From contig JAOINQ010000003.1 in assembly GCA_028139685.1 (NCBI GenBank), forward strand, positions 1-36,147: DNA of 36,147 nt, written 5' to 3'. This DNA is from Betaproteobacteria bacterium. GTDB taxonomy: Bacteria; Pseudomonadota; Gammaproteobacteria; Burkholderiales; Burkholderiaceae_A. Positions 25,595-34,025 of the stretch are shown one piece after another (the stretch's first letter is position 1; every line of letters starts with the position of its first letter). Position numbers and translations under genes: made by a program. Below the pieces are notes generated by a model. The model searched no databases, was not told the origin of the DNA, and saw only the letters and a program-made list of their open reading frames with translations.

Positions 25595-26665
25595 CTAACC
25601 TCCAATATAGCTCATTTCAATTTTTCTTTCGTTGAATTTTGCCTTATCAGTTAGACGTTGTTCTGAATAACGGTCCGATCTAGTCTCCCATATTTTTTGG
25701 ATTAACGATTCGGCGAGTGATCTTTGAGTTTCTTCTGATTGCTTGTAAGATTGCGCAAGATTTTTTTCGCGAAGAGATTTTTTTAAATCGTAACCATTGG
25801 AGGAAAATAGACAGGTATAAAACAAGCCGTCTGAGCTTAATCGTGCTCTAGAGCAATTCTGGCAAAATGGTTTGCTTACCGAAGAAATAGTCCCAAAAGT
25901 TCCCCCCTCATTGTAGCTCCAAAGTTCTGCCACTTCACTTGCTGTTTTTCTTCCCACCTTTGTAACACCAAACTTTTTATTTAACAATTTAATAATTTCC
26001 CCGCTTGGCAGAACATGCTTTGAATCCCATTGATTTGAATTTCCTACATCCATAAATTCGATAAATCTTAGTTGGATATTTCTTCTTTTAAAATAATCTG
26101 CCATCGGTATTATTTGATTATGGTTAACTCCTTTTTTAACCACCATGTTGACTTTTACTGAGAGCCCCTCATCGACTGCGGCGTCAATACCTGAAAGTAC
26201 AATTTTTGGGGAGTATTTTCCGCCTATCATTTGTTGAAAAATATTTTCGTCGAGTGCATCCAGGCTTATTGTTATTCGATCCAAACCAGATTTTTTTAAA
26301 CTTGAGGTAAACTGCTGTAATAAAAACCCGTTCGTTGTAAGAGTGACTTCGACGTTTTCACCTTTTAACGTTTTTAATTTTTTTAAATCGTAAATTAATT
26401 CCGGTATGTTTTTTCTCAGCAAAGGCTCTCCACCGGTTAGCCTTAACTTTTCCACTCCTAGATTAACAAAAGCATTCGACAAAAGTTTTATTTCTTCGAA
26501 TGAAAGAAGCTCTTTTCTAGGAAGAAACTGATAGCCCTTTCCAAAAATTTCTTTTGGCATACAGTAACTACAGCGAAAATTACACTGGTCAGTCAGCGAG
26601 ATCCGCAAATCAGTAAGCTTTCGATCAAAATTATCACGAATTAGTATATTGTTTTTTTGTATCAT
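25595..26665 (-). CDS. moaA: GTP 3',8-cyclase, molybdenum cofactor biosynthesis protein A
   Basis: This is a 356-residue radical SAM enzyme converting GTP to 3',8-cyclo-7,8-dihydro-GTP, the first committed step of molybdopterin synthesis. The N-terminal cluster motif is C28-x3-C32-x2-C35 in DQCNFRCSYCMPKE. The SAM-binding LTGGEPLLR is present, and the C-terminal 4Fe-4S ligands are C268, C271 and C285 in FCQNCSRARLSSDG and FYTCLF. The protein ends SYIGG, the expected MoaA double-glycine tail. No other moa, mob or moe genes are visible nearby, whereas related bacteria often keep mobA and moeA next to it. It lies downstream of rne on the same strand with a 35-nt gap and could share its transcript. 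Confidence 0.95.
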   Translation of the reverse strand: MIQKNNILIRDNFDRKLTDLRISLTDQCNFRCSYCMPKEIFGKGYQFLPRKELLSFEEIKLLSNAFVNLGVEKLRLTGGEPLLRKNIPELIYDLKKLKTLKGENVEVTLTTNGFLLQQFTSSLKKSGLDRITISLDALDENIFQQMIGGKYSPKIVLSGIDAAVDEGLSVKVNMVVKKGVNHNQIIPMADYFKRRNIQLRFIEFMDVGNSNQWDSKHVLPSGEIIKLLNKKFGVTKVGRKTASEVAELWSYNEGGTFGTISSVSKPFCQNCSRARLSSDGLFYTCLFSSNGYDLKKSLREKNLAQSYKQSEETQRSLAESLIQKIWETRSDRYSEQRLTDKAKFNERKIEMSYIGG

Positions 26666-26700
26666 CGATTACATGTGGTGTTTTATTCTCTTAAGACAAT

Positions 26701-29139
26701 TCATTTTTTTGTTTCCACCATTGTTAGAGGCTCAGCATCATCACGAAGTTTATCGGACTCGTTCCTTTTGATCTTTCTTCCAAGTTTTTTTTGCTCTTTT
26801 TCTTCAGTATCTCCATTACCATCTATCCTAGTTTCTACCAAATGCAGCCCCACTGTCTCTAGAGTCTTCCTAAGATTTTTTTCCTTACTGAAGGAGGCCT
26901 CCGCTACATGTGAATCATTTTTGGCTCCGTTATTTGACGTAAGTTCCTCTGAGAAATATTTTTCATTAAAATTTGGCTCATCACTCAATTCGCTTTTCGT
27001 AATTGTAGGCTCAGGAATTGTTGCGCGATTATCAGGTTCTCTCTTAGGAGATCTGCTTTTTATTGACTTTGACATACTTCCCTTGTTGTCAGAATTTTTT
27101 TGTCTTTCTTTGGTCCTTTCAGCCTTAAGAGAATTATTTTCTTCCTTAAGACTATTTTCACGTTTTCGCATTTTTTTCTGTTCTATATCGCCCGCAGTTT
27201 TTTGACCTTTGTTTGTTCTCAAACTAGCCTGTCGAGCCTTAGATGAGGTTTCCCGCTTCTTGTGTTTTTCTTTACTTGAAATTTGATCTCCTTTTTCAGG
27301 TAATCTCGTATTATCTTTGCTTACGGCTTTATCTGAATATCTTGCCGCCTCTTTCCTGAGTTTAGAGTTTGTTTCTTTTTTATCATTTCTTTTATATTTT
27401 GTTTTATCTTTTTTGTATCTTCTTTTTTTAGTATTTTTTTTGGAGGGAGTAAAAACACTAAGTAAACTTTTTAAAACACTTCCTATAAACCCAATCCCTT
27501 TATCTTTACCCTTTTTGCTATTGGACGGAGCAGGAGTTGCAGGAATAAAGGTATCTATAACTGCTTTCTTCTGGGTTGTTTGCATGCTTTCTGAAAGTTG
27601 TTTTTCCTTATTCTCATCAATAAAACTTTCAGATAACTGGTAACTTAGATTGTTTTCTTCTTGACGAATATCATCGTATTTAATCCTTTGGATTTTATAA
27701 TTTGGAGTTTCAAGAAACTTGTTTGGAATAAGTACTATCGAAACCTTCAAAGACGCTTCAAGAGTATTGATGTCAGCCCTTTTTTCATTTAGAAGAAAGG
27801 TTGCAACATCAATGGGAACTTGAGCATGAAGAGAGGATGTCCCGTCTTTCATTGCTTCATCTTGAAGAATTCTAAGTATGTGCAGTCCGCTCGAGTTAAT
27901 GTCTCTTATCACGCCGATACCATTGCATCTCTTGCATGTGATGTGAGAGCCTTCATTCAATGCAGGGCGCAGTCTTTGTCTAGAAAGTTCCATCAGACCA
28001 AACTTAGAAATTTTTCCCATTTGGACGCGGGCCCTGTCAATACTTAAGGCATTTCGTAGTTTGGCTTCAACATCTCTTTGATTTTTTTGAAGTTCCATAT
28101 CAATAAAATCAATTACGATTAGCCCGCCAATATCTCTTAATCTTAGTTGCCTGCCAATTTCTTCGGCAGCTTCTAAATTAGTTTTAACAGCAGTTTCTTC
28201 AATGTCGGAGCCTTTAGTGGCTTTTGCAGAATTCACGTCTACCGCTACAAGAGCCTCTGAATGATCTATAACTATTGACCCACCCAAAGGAAGCTGTACA
28301 ATTCTTGAGTAAGCCGTTTCAATCTGGTGTTCGATTTGGTACCTTGAAAATAGAGGCACTTCATCTTTGTACTTTTTTACCCTTTCTTCCATGTCGGGCA
28401 TAACATGTTGCATAAACTGGTGAGCCTGGTCGAAAATTTCGTCTGTATCGACTAAGATTTCCCCGATATTGGGATTGAAATAATCTCTGATTGCTCTTAT
28501 CACAAGACTCGATTCTTGGTAAATCAAATAAGCACCTGGCTGCATTTGTTTTGCATTGCTTATTGCGTCCCATAACTGCAAAAGATAATTCATGTCCCAT
28601 GTGAGTTCCTCAATTGTACGTCCTATTCCTGCGGTTCTTACAATTAAACTCATCCCGATGGGAATGTCGAGTTTTTCAAGGATTATTTTAATTTCTGTTC
28701 TTTCTTCCCCTTCGATGCGCCTGCTGATTCCTCCGCCCTTTGGGTTGTTCGGCATTAAAACTAAATATCTCCCTGCCAAAGATAAATAGGTTGTTAATGC
28801 GGCTCCTTTATTTCCTCTTTCTTCCTTATCAACTTGAACAAGTATCTCGGCACCCTCTTTGGGCAATTGTCGCGTTTTTTGTTCTGCAACGTTGTCACCG
28901 TGATCTGAATGCGGTCGGGAAATTTCTTTAAATGGAAGGAACCCGTGTCTATCCTCTCCGTAGTTGACGAAGCAGGCCTCCAAACTAGGTTCTATTCTTG
29001 TAATAATTCCTTTGTAGATATTTCCCTTGCGTTGTTGTTTTCCGGCAACCTCAATATCGAAATCTAATAGTTTTTGTCCATCGACTGTAGCTACCCTCAG
29101 TTCCTCTGAGTGGGTAGCGTTGAATAACATACGTTTCAT
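26701..29139 (-). CDS. rne: ribonuclease E
   Basis: This 812-residue endoribonuclease is the core of mRNA decay and rRNA/tRNA processing. The frame stays open 53 codons further upstream, but the family-typical MKRMLFNAT at 29139 has GGAG 9 nt before it, so that start is chosen. The S1 domain lies at about residues 35-125. The DNase I-like domain has catalytic D301 in AVDVNSAKATKG and D344 in VIDFIDM, equivalent to E. coli D303 and D346. The Zn-link is TCKRCNGIG. Residues after about 500 are a charged, low-complexity scaffold. It contains a possible amphipathic membrane helix (FIGSVLKSLLSVF, about 550-562) and a hydrophobic C-terminal motif, TVGLHLVETR, near residue 762. RNase E normally autoregulates through its own 5' leader. 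Confidence 0.95.
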   Translation of the reverse strand: MKRMLFNATHSEELRVATVDGQKLLDFDIEVAGKQQRKGNIYKGIITRIEPSLEACFVNYGEDRHGFLPFKEISRPHSDHGDNVAEQKTRQLPKEGAEILVQVDKEERGNKGAALTTYLSLAGRYLVLMPNNPKGGGISRRIEGEERTEIKIILEKLDIPIGMSLIVRTAGIGRTIEELTWDMNYLLQLWDAISNAKQMQPGAYLIYQESSLVIRAIRDYFNPNIGEILVDTDEIFDQAHQFMQHVMPDMEERVKKYKDEVPLFSRYQIEHQIETAYSRIVQLPLGGSIVIDHSEALVAVDVNSAKATKGSDIEETAVKTNLEAAEEIGRQLRLRDIGGLIVIDFIDMELQKNQRDVEAKLRNALSIDRARVQMGKISKFGLMELSRQRLRPALNEGSHITCKRCNGIGVIRDINSSGLHILRILQDEAMKDGTSSLHAQVPIDVATFLLNEKRADINTLEASLKVSIVLIPNKFLETPNYKIQRIKYDDIRQEENNLSYQLSESFIDENKEKQLSESMQTTQKKAVIDTFIPATPAPSNSKKGKDKGIGFIGSVLKSLLSVFTPSKKNTKKRRYKKDKTKYKRNDKKETNSKLRKEAARYSDKAVSKDNTRLPEKGDQISSKEKHKKRETSSKARQASLRTNKGQKTAGDIEQKKMRKRENSLKEENNSLKAERTKERQKNSDNKGSMSKSIKSRSPKREPDNRATIPEPTITKSELSDEPNFNEKYFSEELTSNNGAKNDSHVAEASFSKEKNLRKTLETVGLHLVETRIDGNGDTEEKEQKKLGRKIKRNESDKLRDDAEPLTMVETKK

Positions 29140-29179
29140 AAAAAGTTCTCCAAAGGCGCAGCCTGTGCTGGAGCTTGAG

Positions 29180-29205
29180 GAGACTGTAATGGTGATTGTA
29201 GTCTC
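29180..29205 (-). other. hairpin in the predicted rne 5' leader
   Basis: GAGACT (29180-29185) and AGTCTC (29200-29205) are perfect inverted copies. The inner bases extend the stem on the plus strand through two G-T pairs to GTAAT/ATTGT around a GGTG loop. In minus-strand RNA those two positions become A-C mismatches, giving a six-pair stem, a small internal loop and three more pairs. It lies about 40 nt upstream of the rne start codon. Confidence 0.4.
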
Positions 29206-29354
29206 TTGTTTTATCCCGAAAATATTGACAAAGCAAGCGCGCCAACTCAACTTTACCAAATTTGATTCTATCAATTTGAAACGACCCGACACGCGCAAAC
29301 ACGTAGCGGATTACTTTTTCAAATAAGTGGGGTCTACCAAATAAGTAGAAAATC

Positions 29355-29383
29355 ACCATAGATGCAATACGTCTCTTTAACAA
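29355..29383 (-). promoter_or_regulatory. candidate rne promoter
   Basis: On the minus strand TTGTTA (29383-29378), a 17-nt spacer and TATGGT (29360-29355) match sigma-70 at 4 of 6 positions in each hexamer. The start point would be near 29348. Confidence 0.35.
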
Positions 29384-29473
29384 GCTTTTTAGCTAGTAAT
29401 CTCAAATTTGCTAATTAAGCAAAACCAATAAATCGATTAGTAATATCGAATTTTCGTATCTTTTACCAAGTCC

Positions 29474-29502
29474 TTGTTAAACTTGATCTTTGACAGTATA
29501 GC
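29474..29502 (+). promoter_or_regulatory. candidate rluC promoter
   Basis: TTGTTA (29474-29479), a 17-nt spacer and TATAGC (29497-29502) lie just before rluC. The start point would be about 9 nt from the ATG at 29518, leaving almost no leader and no visible ribosome site. Confidence 0.4.
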
Positions 29503-29517
29503 TTATATCGAGTAAAT

Positions 29518-30453
29518 ATGCTTTTAAATGTTGATTTCGACTCAAATGGTCAGAGATTGGACAATTTTTTAGTCAAGATGATCAAAAATATCCCAAAATC
29601 CCGTATCTATCGAATGGTGAGAACAGGCGAGGTTCGTATTAATAGTAAAAGGGTTAGGGCATTCACGAAGGTGTACGAGGGTGATTTAGTTAGGGTTCCT
29701 CCCTTGACAGGTATGACAATAAGAAATTTGAGAATAGAATCTGAACAAGATGACAACATTGAACGACTTGCCAACAAAAATATATCTATAATGTTCGAAG
29801 ACGAATGTATGGTAATTTTAGATAAGCCCGCTGGAATCTCTGTTCATGGCGTAACTGAAAAAAGTTTGGGCTTGTTAGAGTTGATGCAAACATCTCGAAG
29901 AGATGAAAGTTTGAAACTTTGTCATAGACTAGACAAAGATACATCTGGCCTACTAATTATCAGTAAAAAAAGAAGTTTTTTGCTCCATATGCAAAAACAA
30001 CTCAAAAATGGAGAGGTAAATAAAAAATATTTAGCTATTTGTTTGTTAGATTCCAATACTACTGTAATTCCCAAAGAAGTTTGCAAACCTTTGCTTAGAA
30101 CGTATGATCGTGATGGTAATCGCATAGTAACGGTCTCGAAAAAAGGCAAGTATGCGCTGACAAAATTACGTGAGATAGAGAGATTCTTGCATGAAGATTT
30201 TGGTTTGATCTCCTTAGTTGAGTGCATTCCAGCGACTGGTAGGACGCACCAAATTAGGGTGCACCTCTCTTCGTTGAATTTGCCTATTTTGGGGGATAAA
30301 AAATACTGTCAGCAAGTTTTTGAGGAGGCACTAGCAGAACGTATGTTTTTACACGCCTGGAAATTGAGTTTCCAGAAATCTGGTATGGATAGAAAAGTAC
30401 AATATGAGTCCCCAGTTCCAGGAGCATTCAAAAGAGTTTTAAAGAGAATATAA
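29518..30453 (+). CDS. rluC: 23S rRNA pseudouridine synthase RluC
   Basis: This 311-residue enzyme has an N-terminal S4 RNA-binding domain (RLDNFLVKMIKNIPKSRIYRMVRTGEVRIN) and an RluA-family catalytic domain. The catalytic aspartate is in CHRLDKDTSGLL. The conserved ATGRTHQIRVHLSSLNLPILGD follows, and FLHAWKLSF ends the core. RluC modifies three uridines in helices of 23S rRNA in E. coli (955, 2504, 2580). Divergence from rne is conserved in beta- and gammaproteobacteria and supports RluC over RluD or RluA. The short leader suggests near-leaderless translation. The S49 peptidase gene follows after 38 nt. Confidence 0.92.
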   Translation: MLLNVDFDSNGQRLDNFLVKMIKNIPKSRIYRMVRTGEVRINSKRVRAFTKVYEGDLVRVPPLTGMTIRNLRIESEQDDNIERLANKNISIMFEDECMVILDKPAGISVHGVTEKSLGLLELMQTSRRDESLKLCHRLDKDTSGLLIISKKRSFLLHMQKQLKNGEVNKKYLAICLLDSNTTVIPKEVCKPLLRTYDRDGNRIVTVSKKGKYALTKLREIERFLHEDFGLISLVECIPATGRTHQIRVHLSSLNLPILGDKKYCQQVFEEALAERMFLHAWKLSFQKSGMDRKVQYESPVPGAFKRVLKRI

Positions 30454-30491
30454 AATACAGAATACAGAATAATAATTTTGGAGAAAAAGGT

Positions 30492-31511
30492 ATGAATAAT
30501 TTATCCGACAACGATGAAGTAAATAATTTAGAAAAAGAGTATCGTAAGGAGAAAAAAACTGATCATGAGCTCGTTAAAGATAATCTTTTCGCCACAATTC
30601 TGCATGATTATGTCCGAGAGAGGTCGGCAAATCGTCGTTGGTCTATCATGAGATGGGTGTTGATTTCGTCGTTGCTCTTTCTAATATTTTTATCTCTATT
30701 TTTAAGCGGAGACCAAAGATATCCGATTAGCGCTGACGTTTCGGAACACACCGCTGTCTTAAGCCTGACAGGTACCGTGGAAAACGATGGCGATATAAAT
30801 GCGCTTTCGGTTAGCAAAACACTAAAACGAGCTTTTGAAAATATCAATTCCGTAGGTTTAATTTTAAGAATCAACTCTCCAGGCGGAAGTCCAGTCCAGT
30901 CAGCGTTAATTTATGACGAAATTAGACGACTTAAGAAGGAATATCCCGAGAAAAAAGTAATTGCTGTCGTAGAGGATATTGCCGCTTCGGGAGGCTACTT
31001 TATTGCGTCCGCAGCAGATAAAATTTTTGTCAATAAATCCAGTATTGTTGGGTCTATAGGAGTAGTATTTAATGGGTTTGGCTTCGTAGAGTTACTTAAA
31101 AAAATAGGTGTAGAAAGAAGGCTTTTGGTGTCGGGCGAGAACAAAAGTATGTTGGATCCATTTTTACCGAAAGAGGAAGCAGAGGAGATCATGATTCAGG
31201 AAATGATGGAGGATTTGCACGGTCATTTTATCGACGCAGTAAAAGTTGGGCGTGGTTCTCTTCTGAGCGATGACCCAGACATATTTTCCGGAAGAGTTTT
31301 TACCGGGGAAGACAGTATAACGCTTGGGCTAAGCGACGGCTTCGGTTCTGTAAGCTCAGTAGCTGATGAGATTTTTGACCAGCCATTCTTAATTGATTAT
31401 CATGGCGAGGAGAATCTTTTAGATAAACTGACCGAAAATTTTATCATAAGATTGGCTGTAACTTTGAAGAATATATTTTTCACACAAACGGCTGAACATT
31501 CCATTTTTTAA
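30492..31511 (+). CDS. sppA: S49 family signal peptide peptidase, SppA short form
   Basis: This 339-residue membrane-anchored serine protease is thought to degrade cleaved signal peptides in the inner membrane. A single transmembrane helix lies at residues 53-72 after a charged cytosolic segment. The Ser-Lys dyad is S166 in DIAASGGYFIASAADKI and K218 in SGENKSMLDPF. The oxyanion-region motif INSPGGSP lies at 128-134, and GSIGV at 187-191. The length fits the single-domain bacterial form, not the 67-kDa double-domain E. coli form. The start has a strong GGAGAAAAAGG ribosome site. Its 3' end overlaps the convergent maf gene by 32 nt. Confidence 0.92.
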   Translation: MNNLSDNDEVNNLEKEYRKEKKTDHELVKDNLFATILHDYVRERSANRRWSIMRWVLISSLLFLIFLSLFLSGDQRYPISADVSEHTAVLSLTGTVENDGDINALSVSKTLKRAFENINSVGLILRINSPGGSPVQSALIYDEIRRLKKEYPEKKVIAVVEDIAASGGYFIASAADKIFVNKSSIVGSIGVVFNGFGFVELLKKIGVERRLLVSGENKSMLDPFLPKEEAEEIMIQEMMEDLHGHFIDAVKVGRGSLLSDDPDIFSGRVFTGEDSITLGLSDGFGSVSSVADEIFDQPFLIDYHGEENLLDKLTENFIIRLAVTLKNIFFTQTAEHSIF

Positions 31512-32070
31512 GGAAACTACATAACGTTATTAATGGCAATCCCATCAGTGCACTTGGATCTTCGGTTTCCACACGCTCTAAAAAGCAAATACCTAAACTT
31601 TCAAATTTTGTTGAACCCGCACAATTTAGAGGCTTCTCTTTTTTGACATAATCTCTTACAAGGTTTTCGGAAACGAACTGTGAATCGCGATAAAATACGT
31701 GGCTTGTTATTGTAATACTTTGCACCTCTTTGCCTCCATGTCTTGCAAGTGCTAGTCCAGTGAAAAATGTTGTTTGTTTTCCAATTTGCCAGGAAATTTG
31801 TTTAAATGCATCGTCCAGATTATTACTTTTTTCAAGAATTTTCCCATCACAAAACGCTACCTGGTCACTGCCAATCACAACTGCGTCCTGATTTAATTCT
31901 GAAATTTTAAGTGCTTTTTCCAATGAAAGCCTTTCAGATAGATTTTTTGGATCTTCTGTACTGAGTGGAGTTTCATCAATTTCTGGAGCTAATACCTCGA
32001 ACGAGTTTCCGCATATTCGATTTAAAAGTATTTTACGTGTTTTGCTACTAGAGGCGAGGATAAGTCTCAT
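31480..32070 (-). CDS. Maf-family nucleotide pyrophosphatase, YceF type
   Basis: This 196-residue protein starts at ATG 32070; an adjacent TTG at 32073 would add one residue. Maf signatures are LILASSSKTRK (residues 3-13), EIDE, GSDQVAFCDG and NCAGSTKFESLG, with a C-terminal PSALMGLPL. The SDQ at the catalytic aspartate, instead of the TDT of MafA, and the PSALMGLP tail place it with YceF, which hydrolyses 7-methyl-GTP and so removes modified nucleotides. In this lineage it normally sits beside yceD-rpmF-plsX. It is encoded convergently with sppA and overlaps its 3' end, and it diverges from yceD across a 123-nt gap. Confidence 0.9.
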   Translation of the reverse strand: MRLILASSSKTRKILLNRICGNSFEVLAPEIDETPLSTEDPKNLSERLSLEKALKISELNQDAVVIGSDQVAFCDGKILEKSNNLDDAFKQISWQIGKQTTFFTGLALARHGGKEVQSITITSHVFYRDSQFVSENLVRDYVKKEKPLNCAGSTKFESLGICFLERVETEDPSALMGLPLITLCSFLKKWNVQPFV

Positions 32071-32193
32071 CAAATTACTAAAAAAAAAAGTGTTACACTA
32101 AATATTAGATGAATTATTAAAAAAAAGGCCGGTTCAATTATTGTTTTTAACGCTGAAACTTCAGTTGGGTACCTTTTCCACCATGCTAAGGCT

Positions 32194-32652
32194 TTGGATT
32201 GTTCCGTGCGCCTTTCGTCAGATAAGTTCAAGAGATTTGGGAATGAACAAGAGGCTATTTGCGGTCAATCTGAATGGTTAGTGAGGTACTCTGATTTTAC
32301 GCTTAGCGTTACAGGCAGCGGAAAAATCAAGATTCAATGTCCACAGTGTAGCGAAGAATTCGTCAAAGAGTTCTCTCTAAACAGCAGATTTAAAATTTTG
32401 CGTTCGGAAAAAGAAGTGAAAAAACATTATGATTTTTTTAATGCAAATATTGAGATAATTTCAGCTGAAAGGGATAGTTCGTTTCTTGAGTTATGCGAAG
32501 ATGAATTGATTCTCGGGAATTACAGCTTGGCTTCCAAGCACGTTTGCGGGTTTCTTGAGCAAAAAAGGCAACAACTTTTCTATAAAAAAAACAAGGTAAA
32601 GGCTGGTGTATATCGACCTTTCGAAGTCTTGCGTGAACTGATGAATAAGTAA
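32194..32652 (+). CDS. yceD: DUF177 family protein YceD (large ribosomal RNA subunit accumulation protein)
   Basis: This is a 152-residue protein with the DUF177 core: a basic N-terminal segment, the pair [10 protein letters not shown] (the usual C-x-x-C with following acidic residues) and the acidic [10 protein letters not shown] motif. YceD is needed for normal 23S rRNA accumulation in E. coli and plants. Position directly before rpmF is the strongest evidence. The TTG start at 32194 is not certain: the frame stays open upstream to 32113 with no better start codon, and AAGG lies only 3 nt before the TTG. The protein is shorter than typical betaproteobacterial homologues. Confidence 0.82.
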   Translation: MDCSVRLSSDKFKRFGNEQEAICGQSEWLVRYSDFTLSVTGSGKIKIQCPQCSEEFVKEFSLNSRFKILRSEKEVKKHYDFFNANIEIISAERDSSFLELCEDELILGNYSLASKHVCGFLEQKRQQLFYKKNKVKAGVYRPFEVLRELMNK

Positions 32653-32696
32653 TCAATTTATGGTACAATTCTATTTTTTTTTCGAGGAGGCTTATC

Positions 32697-32903
32697 ATGG
32701 CTGTTCAGCAGAACAAAAAATCTCCTTCTAAACGCGGCATGCATAGGTCTCACGCAGCTTTAAAAAAACCTTCGGTGGCTATAGAACCTACAACAGGAGA
32801 AGTTCATTTAAGACATCATATCAGTCCATCTGGGTTTTACAAGGGGAGTCAGGTAATCGAAAAGAAGGCACGGGACGAACAGGAAGAAGTTGAAGAAACT
32901 TAA
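32697..32903 (+). CDS. rpmF: 50S ribosomal protein L32
   Basis: This 68-residue ribosomal protein is recognised by [19 protein letters not shown] and [17 protein letters not shown]. The zinc-binding cysteines found in some L32 proteins are absent, as in E. coli. The C-terminus has an extra acidic tail (DEQEEVEET) beyond the usual end. A clear GAGGAGG ribosome site precedes the ATG by 6 nt. It is in the conserved yceD-rpmF-plsX order linking ribosome and lipid synthesis. Confidence 0.96.
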   Translation: MAVQQNKKSPSKRGMHRSHAALKKPSVAIEPTTGEVHLRHHISPSGFYKGSQVIEKKARDEQEEVEET

Positions 32904-32942
32904 TTCCACTACTCAGATAGATTTCTTCTAGCGTAGAGTTTG

Positions 32943-34025
32943 ATGATGTACAAATTAGCAGTGGATGCAATGGGGGGCGATTTCGGTCCTAGCGTAACTG
33001 TACCTGCGTGTATCGATTTTTTGGCCAATGCGCCTAACGCGTCTATACTCTTGGTTGGGGATCACACCAAGATCCACAAGGAATTTGATATTTATAAACA
33101 AAAGAGAAAAATTGGGAACAATTTCGTTGATGAGGTGTGCAATCCTATCGGCGGGCGATTAGAAATTAGACATACTGAGTTGGAAATAAAAATGGACCAG
33201 GCTCCTGCAAATGCTTTAAAACACGGAAAAGATTCTTCTCTCTGGATTTGCTTAGATGAAGTAAAAAACGGCAAGTCGGATGGTGCAGTTAGTGCTGGGA
33301 ATACAGGAGCGCTGATGGCGCTTTCAAGGCACGTTGTAAAAACCATCTCTGGTATATCTCGCCCAGCCATTGCCTCTTCACTTCCAAATATTAGCGGTGC
33401 GGGCACAACTGTACTAGACCTCGGTGCCAATATCTCCTGTGACGCTGACCAACTGTTACAATTTGCAATTATGGGTTCGGCTTTTTCGGCAGCAGTGGAA
33501 AATATATCGAATCCATCCGTTGGGTTGCTTAATGTCGGGACAGAGGCAAGCAAAGGTGACGGTGTTTTGCGGCAGGCTGGAAAGTTGTTAACAGAGAGCC
33601 CCATAAATTTCATCGGAAACGTTGAAGGGAATGATATATTTTACGGAAAAGTAGACGTGGTCGTATGTGATGGATTGACAGGTAACGTTGCACTAAAATC
33701 CTCGGAAGGGCTAGCACAATTAATAAGACATCATCTAAAAGCAGAATTTAGTAGAAGTCTTTATGGTAGAATCGCCACAATTATTAGTTTGCCTATTTTT
33801 AAGCGTATTTCAAATATCCTTGACCACAGAACATATAATGGCGCCGCGCTGGTTGGTCTAGATGGAGTCGTTTTTAAAAGTCATGGTTCAGCTGACGAAT
33901 TCGCATTTACGCATGCAATAAAACGAGCTGCGTACGCAGTTGAAAATGATTTAAATGGTAAAATTAGGACAGCCATTATTGGAGAGCAGTCTTGCAGGAA
34001 AAAAAATCTTTCTCTCGTGTCTTAG
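32943..34025 (+). CDS. plsX: phosphate acyltransferase PlsX
   Basis: This 360-residue enzyme makes acyl-phosphate from acyl-ACP for phosphatidic acid synthesis. Signatures include LAVDAMGGDFGPSV, SAGNTGALMALS, LLNVGTEASKGD and GNVEGNDIFYGKVDVVVCDG. ATG 32943 is preferred; a TTG at 32940 and an ATG at 32946 are adjacent alternatives. It is normal in length and probably a peripheral membrane protein. The last 34 nt also encode the start of fabH, so translation of the two is likely coupled. Confidence 0.95.
   Translation: MMYKLAVDAMGGDFGPSVTVPACIDFLANAPNASILLVGDHTKIHKEFDIYKQKRKIGNNFVDEVCNPIGGRLEIRHTELEIKMDQAPANALKHGKDSSLWICLDEVKNGKSDGAVSAGNTGALMALSRHVVKTISGISRPAIASSLPNISGAGTTVLDLGANISCDADQLLQFAIMGSAFSAAVENISNPSVGLLNVGTEASKGDGVLRQAGKLLTESPINFIGNVEGNDIFYGKVDVVVCDGLTGNVALKSSEGLAQLIRHHLKAEFSRSLYGRIATIISLPIFKRISNILDHRTYNGAALVGLDGVVFKSHGSADEFAFTHAIKRAAYAVENDLNGKIRTAIIGEQSCRKKNLSLVS

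Larger units (their letters stand above)
29140..29517. promoter_or_regulatory. rne-rluC divergent regulatory interval and rne leader
   Basis: This 378-bp gap contains no gene that I accept. On the minus strand TTGTTA-17-TATGGT (29383-29355) would give an rne leader of about 210 nt. On the plus strand TTGTTA-17-TATAGC (29474-29502) serves rluC. Between the promoters lie inverted repeats TTTGCT/AGCAAA (29407-29423) and TCGAT/ATCGA (29433-29449). Long structured leaders control rne in E. coli by feedback, so a similar role is plausible here. Confidence 0.5.

Noticed and set aside
26657..27205. 182-codon plus-strand frame antisense to the rne tail
   Set aside because: Its Ser/Phe/Leu-rich product is what results from reading Lys/Glu-rich codons backwards. 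The rne frame has clear family identity, and no ribosome site or family match supports the antisense frame.
29140..29298. 53-codon N-terminal extension of RNase E
   Set aside because: The frame is open, but MKRML at 29139 is the family start and has GGAG upstream; the extension has no similarity to RNase E and covers the leader hairpin.
30454..30476. Short AATACAG tandem repeats between rluC and sppA
   Set aside because: Only two to three imperfect copies in AT-rich DNA; too little to call a functional element.
33092..33613. 173-codon minus-strand frame inside plsX
   Set aside because: It is a shadow of plsX on the opposite strand, with no start signal and no recognisable domain.
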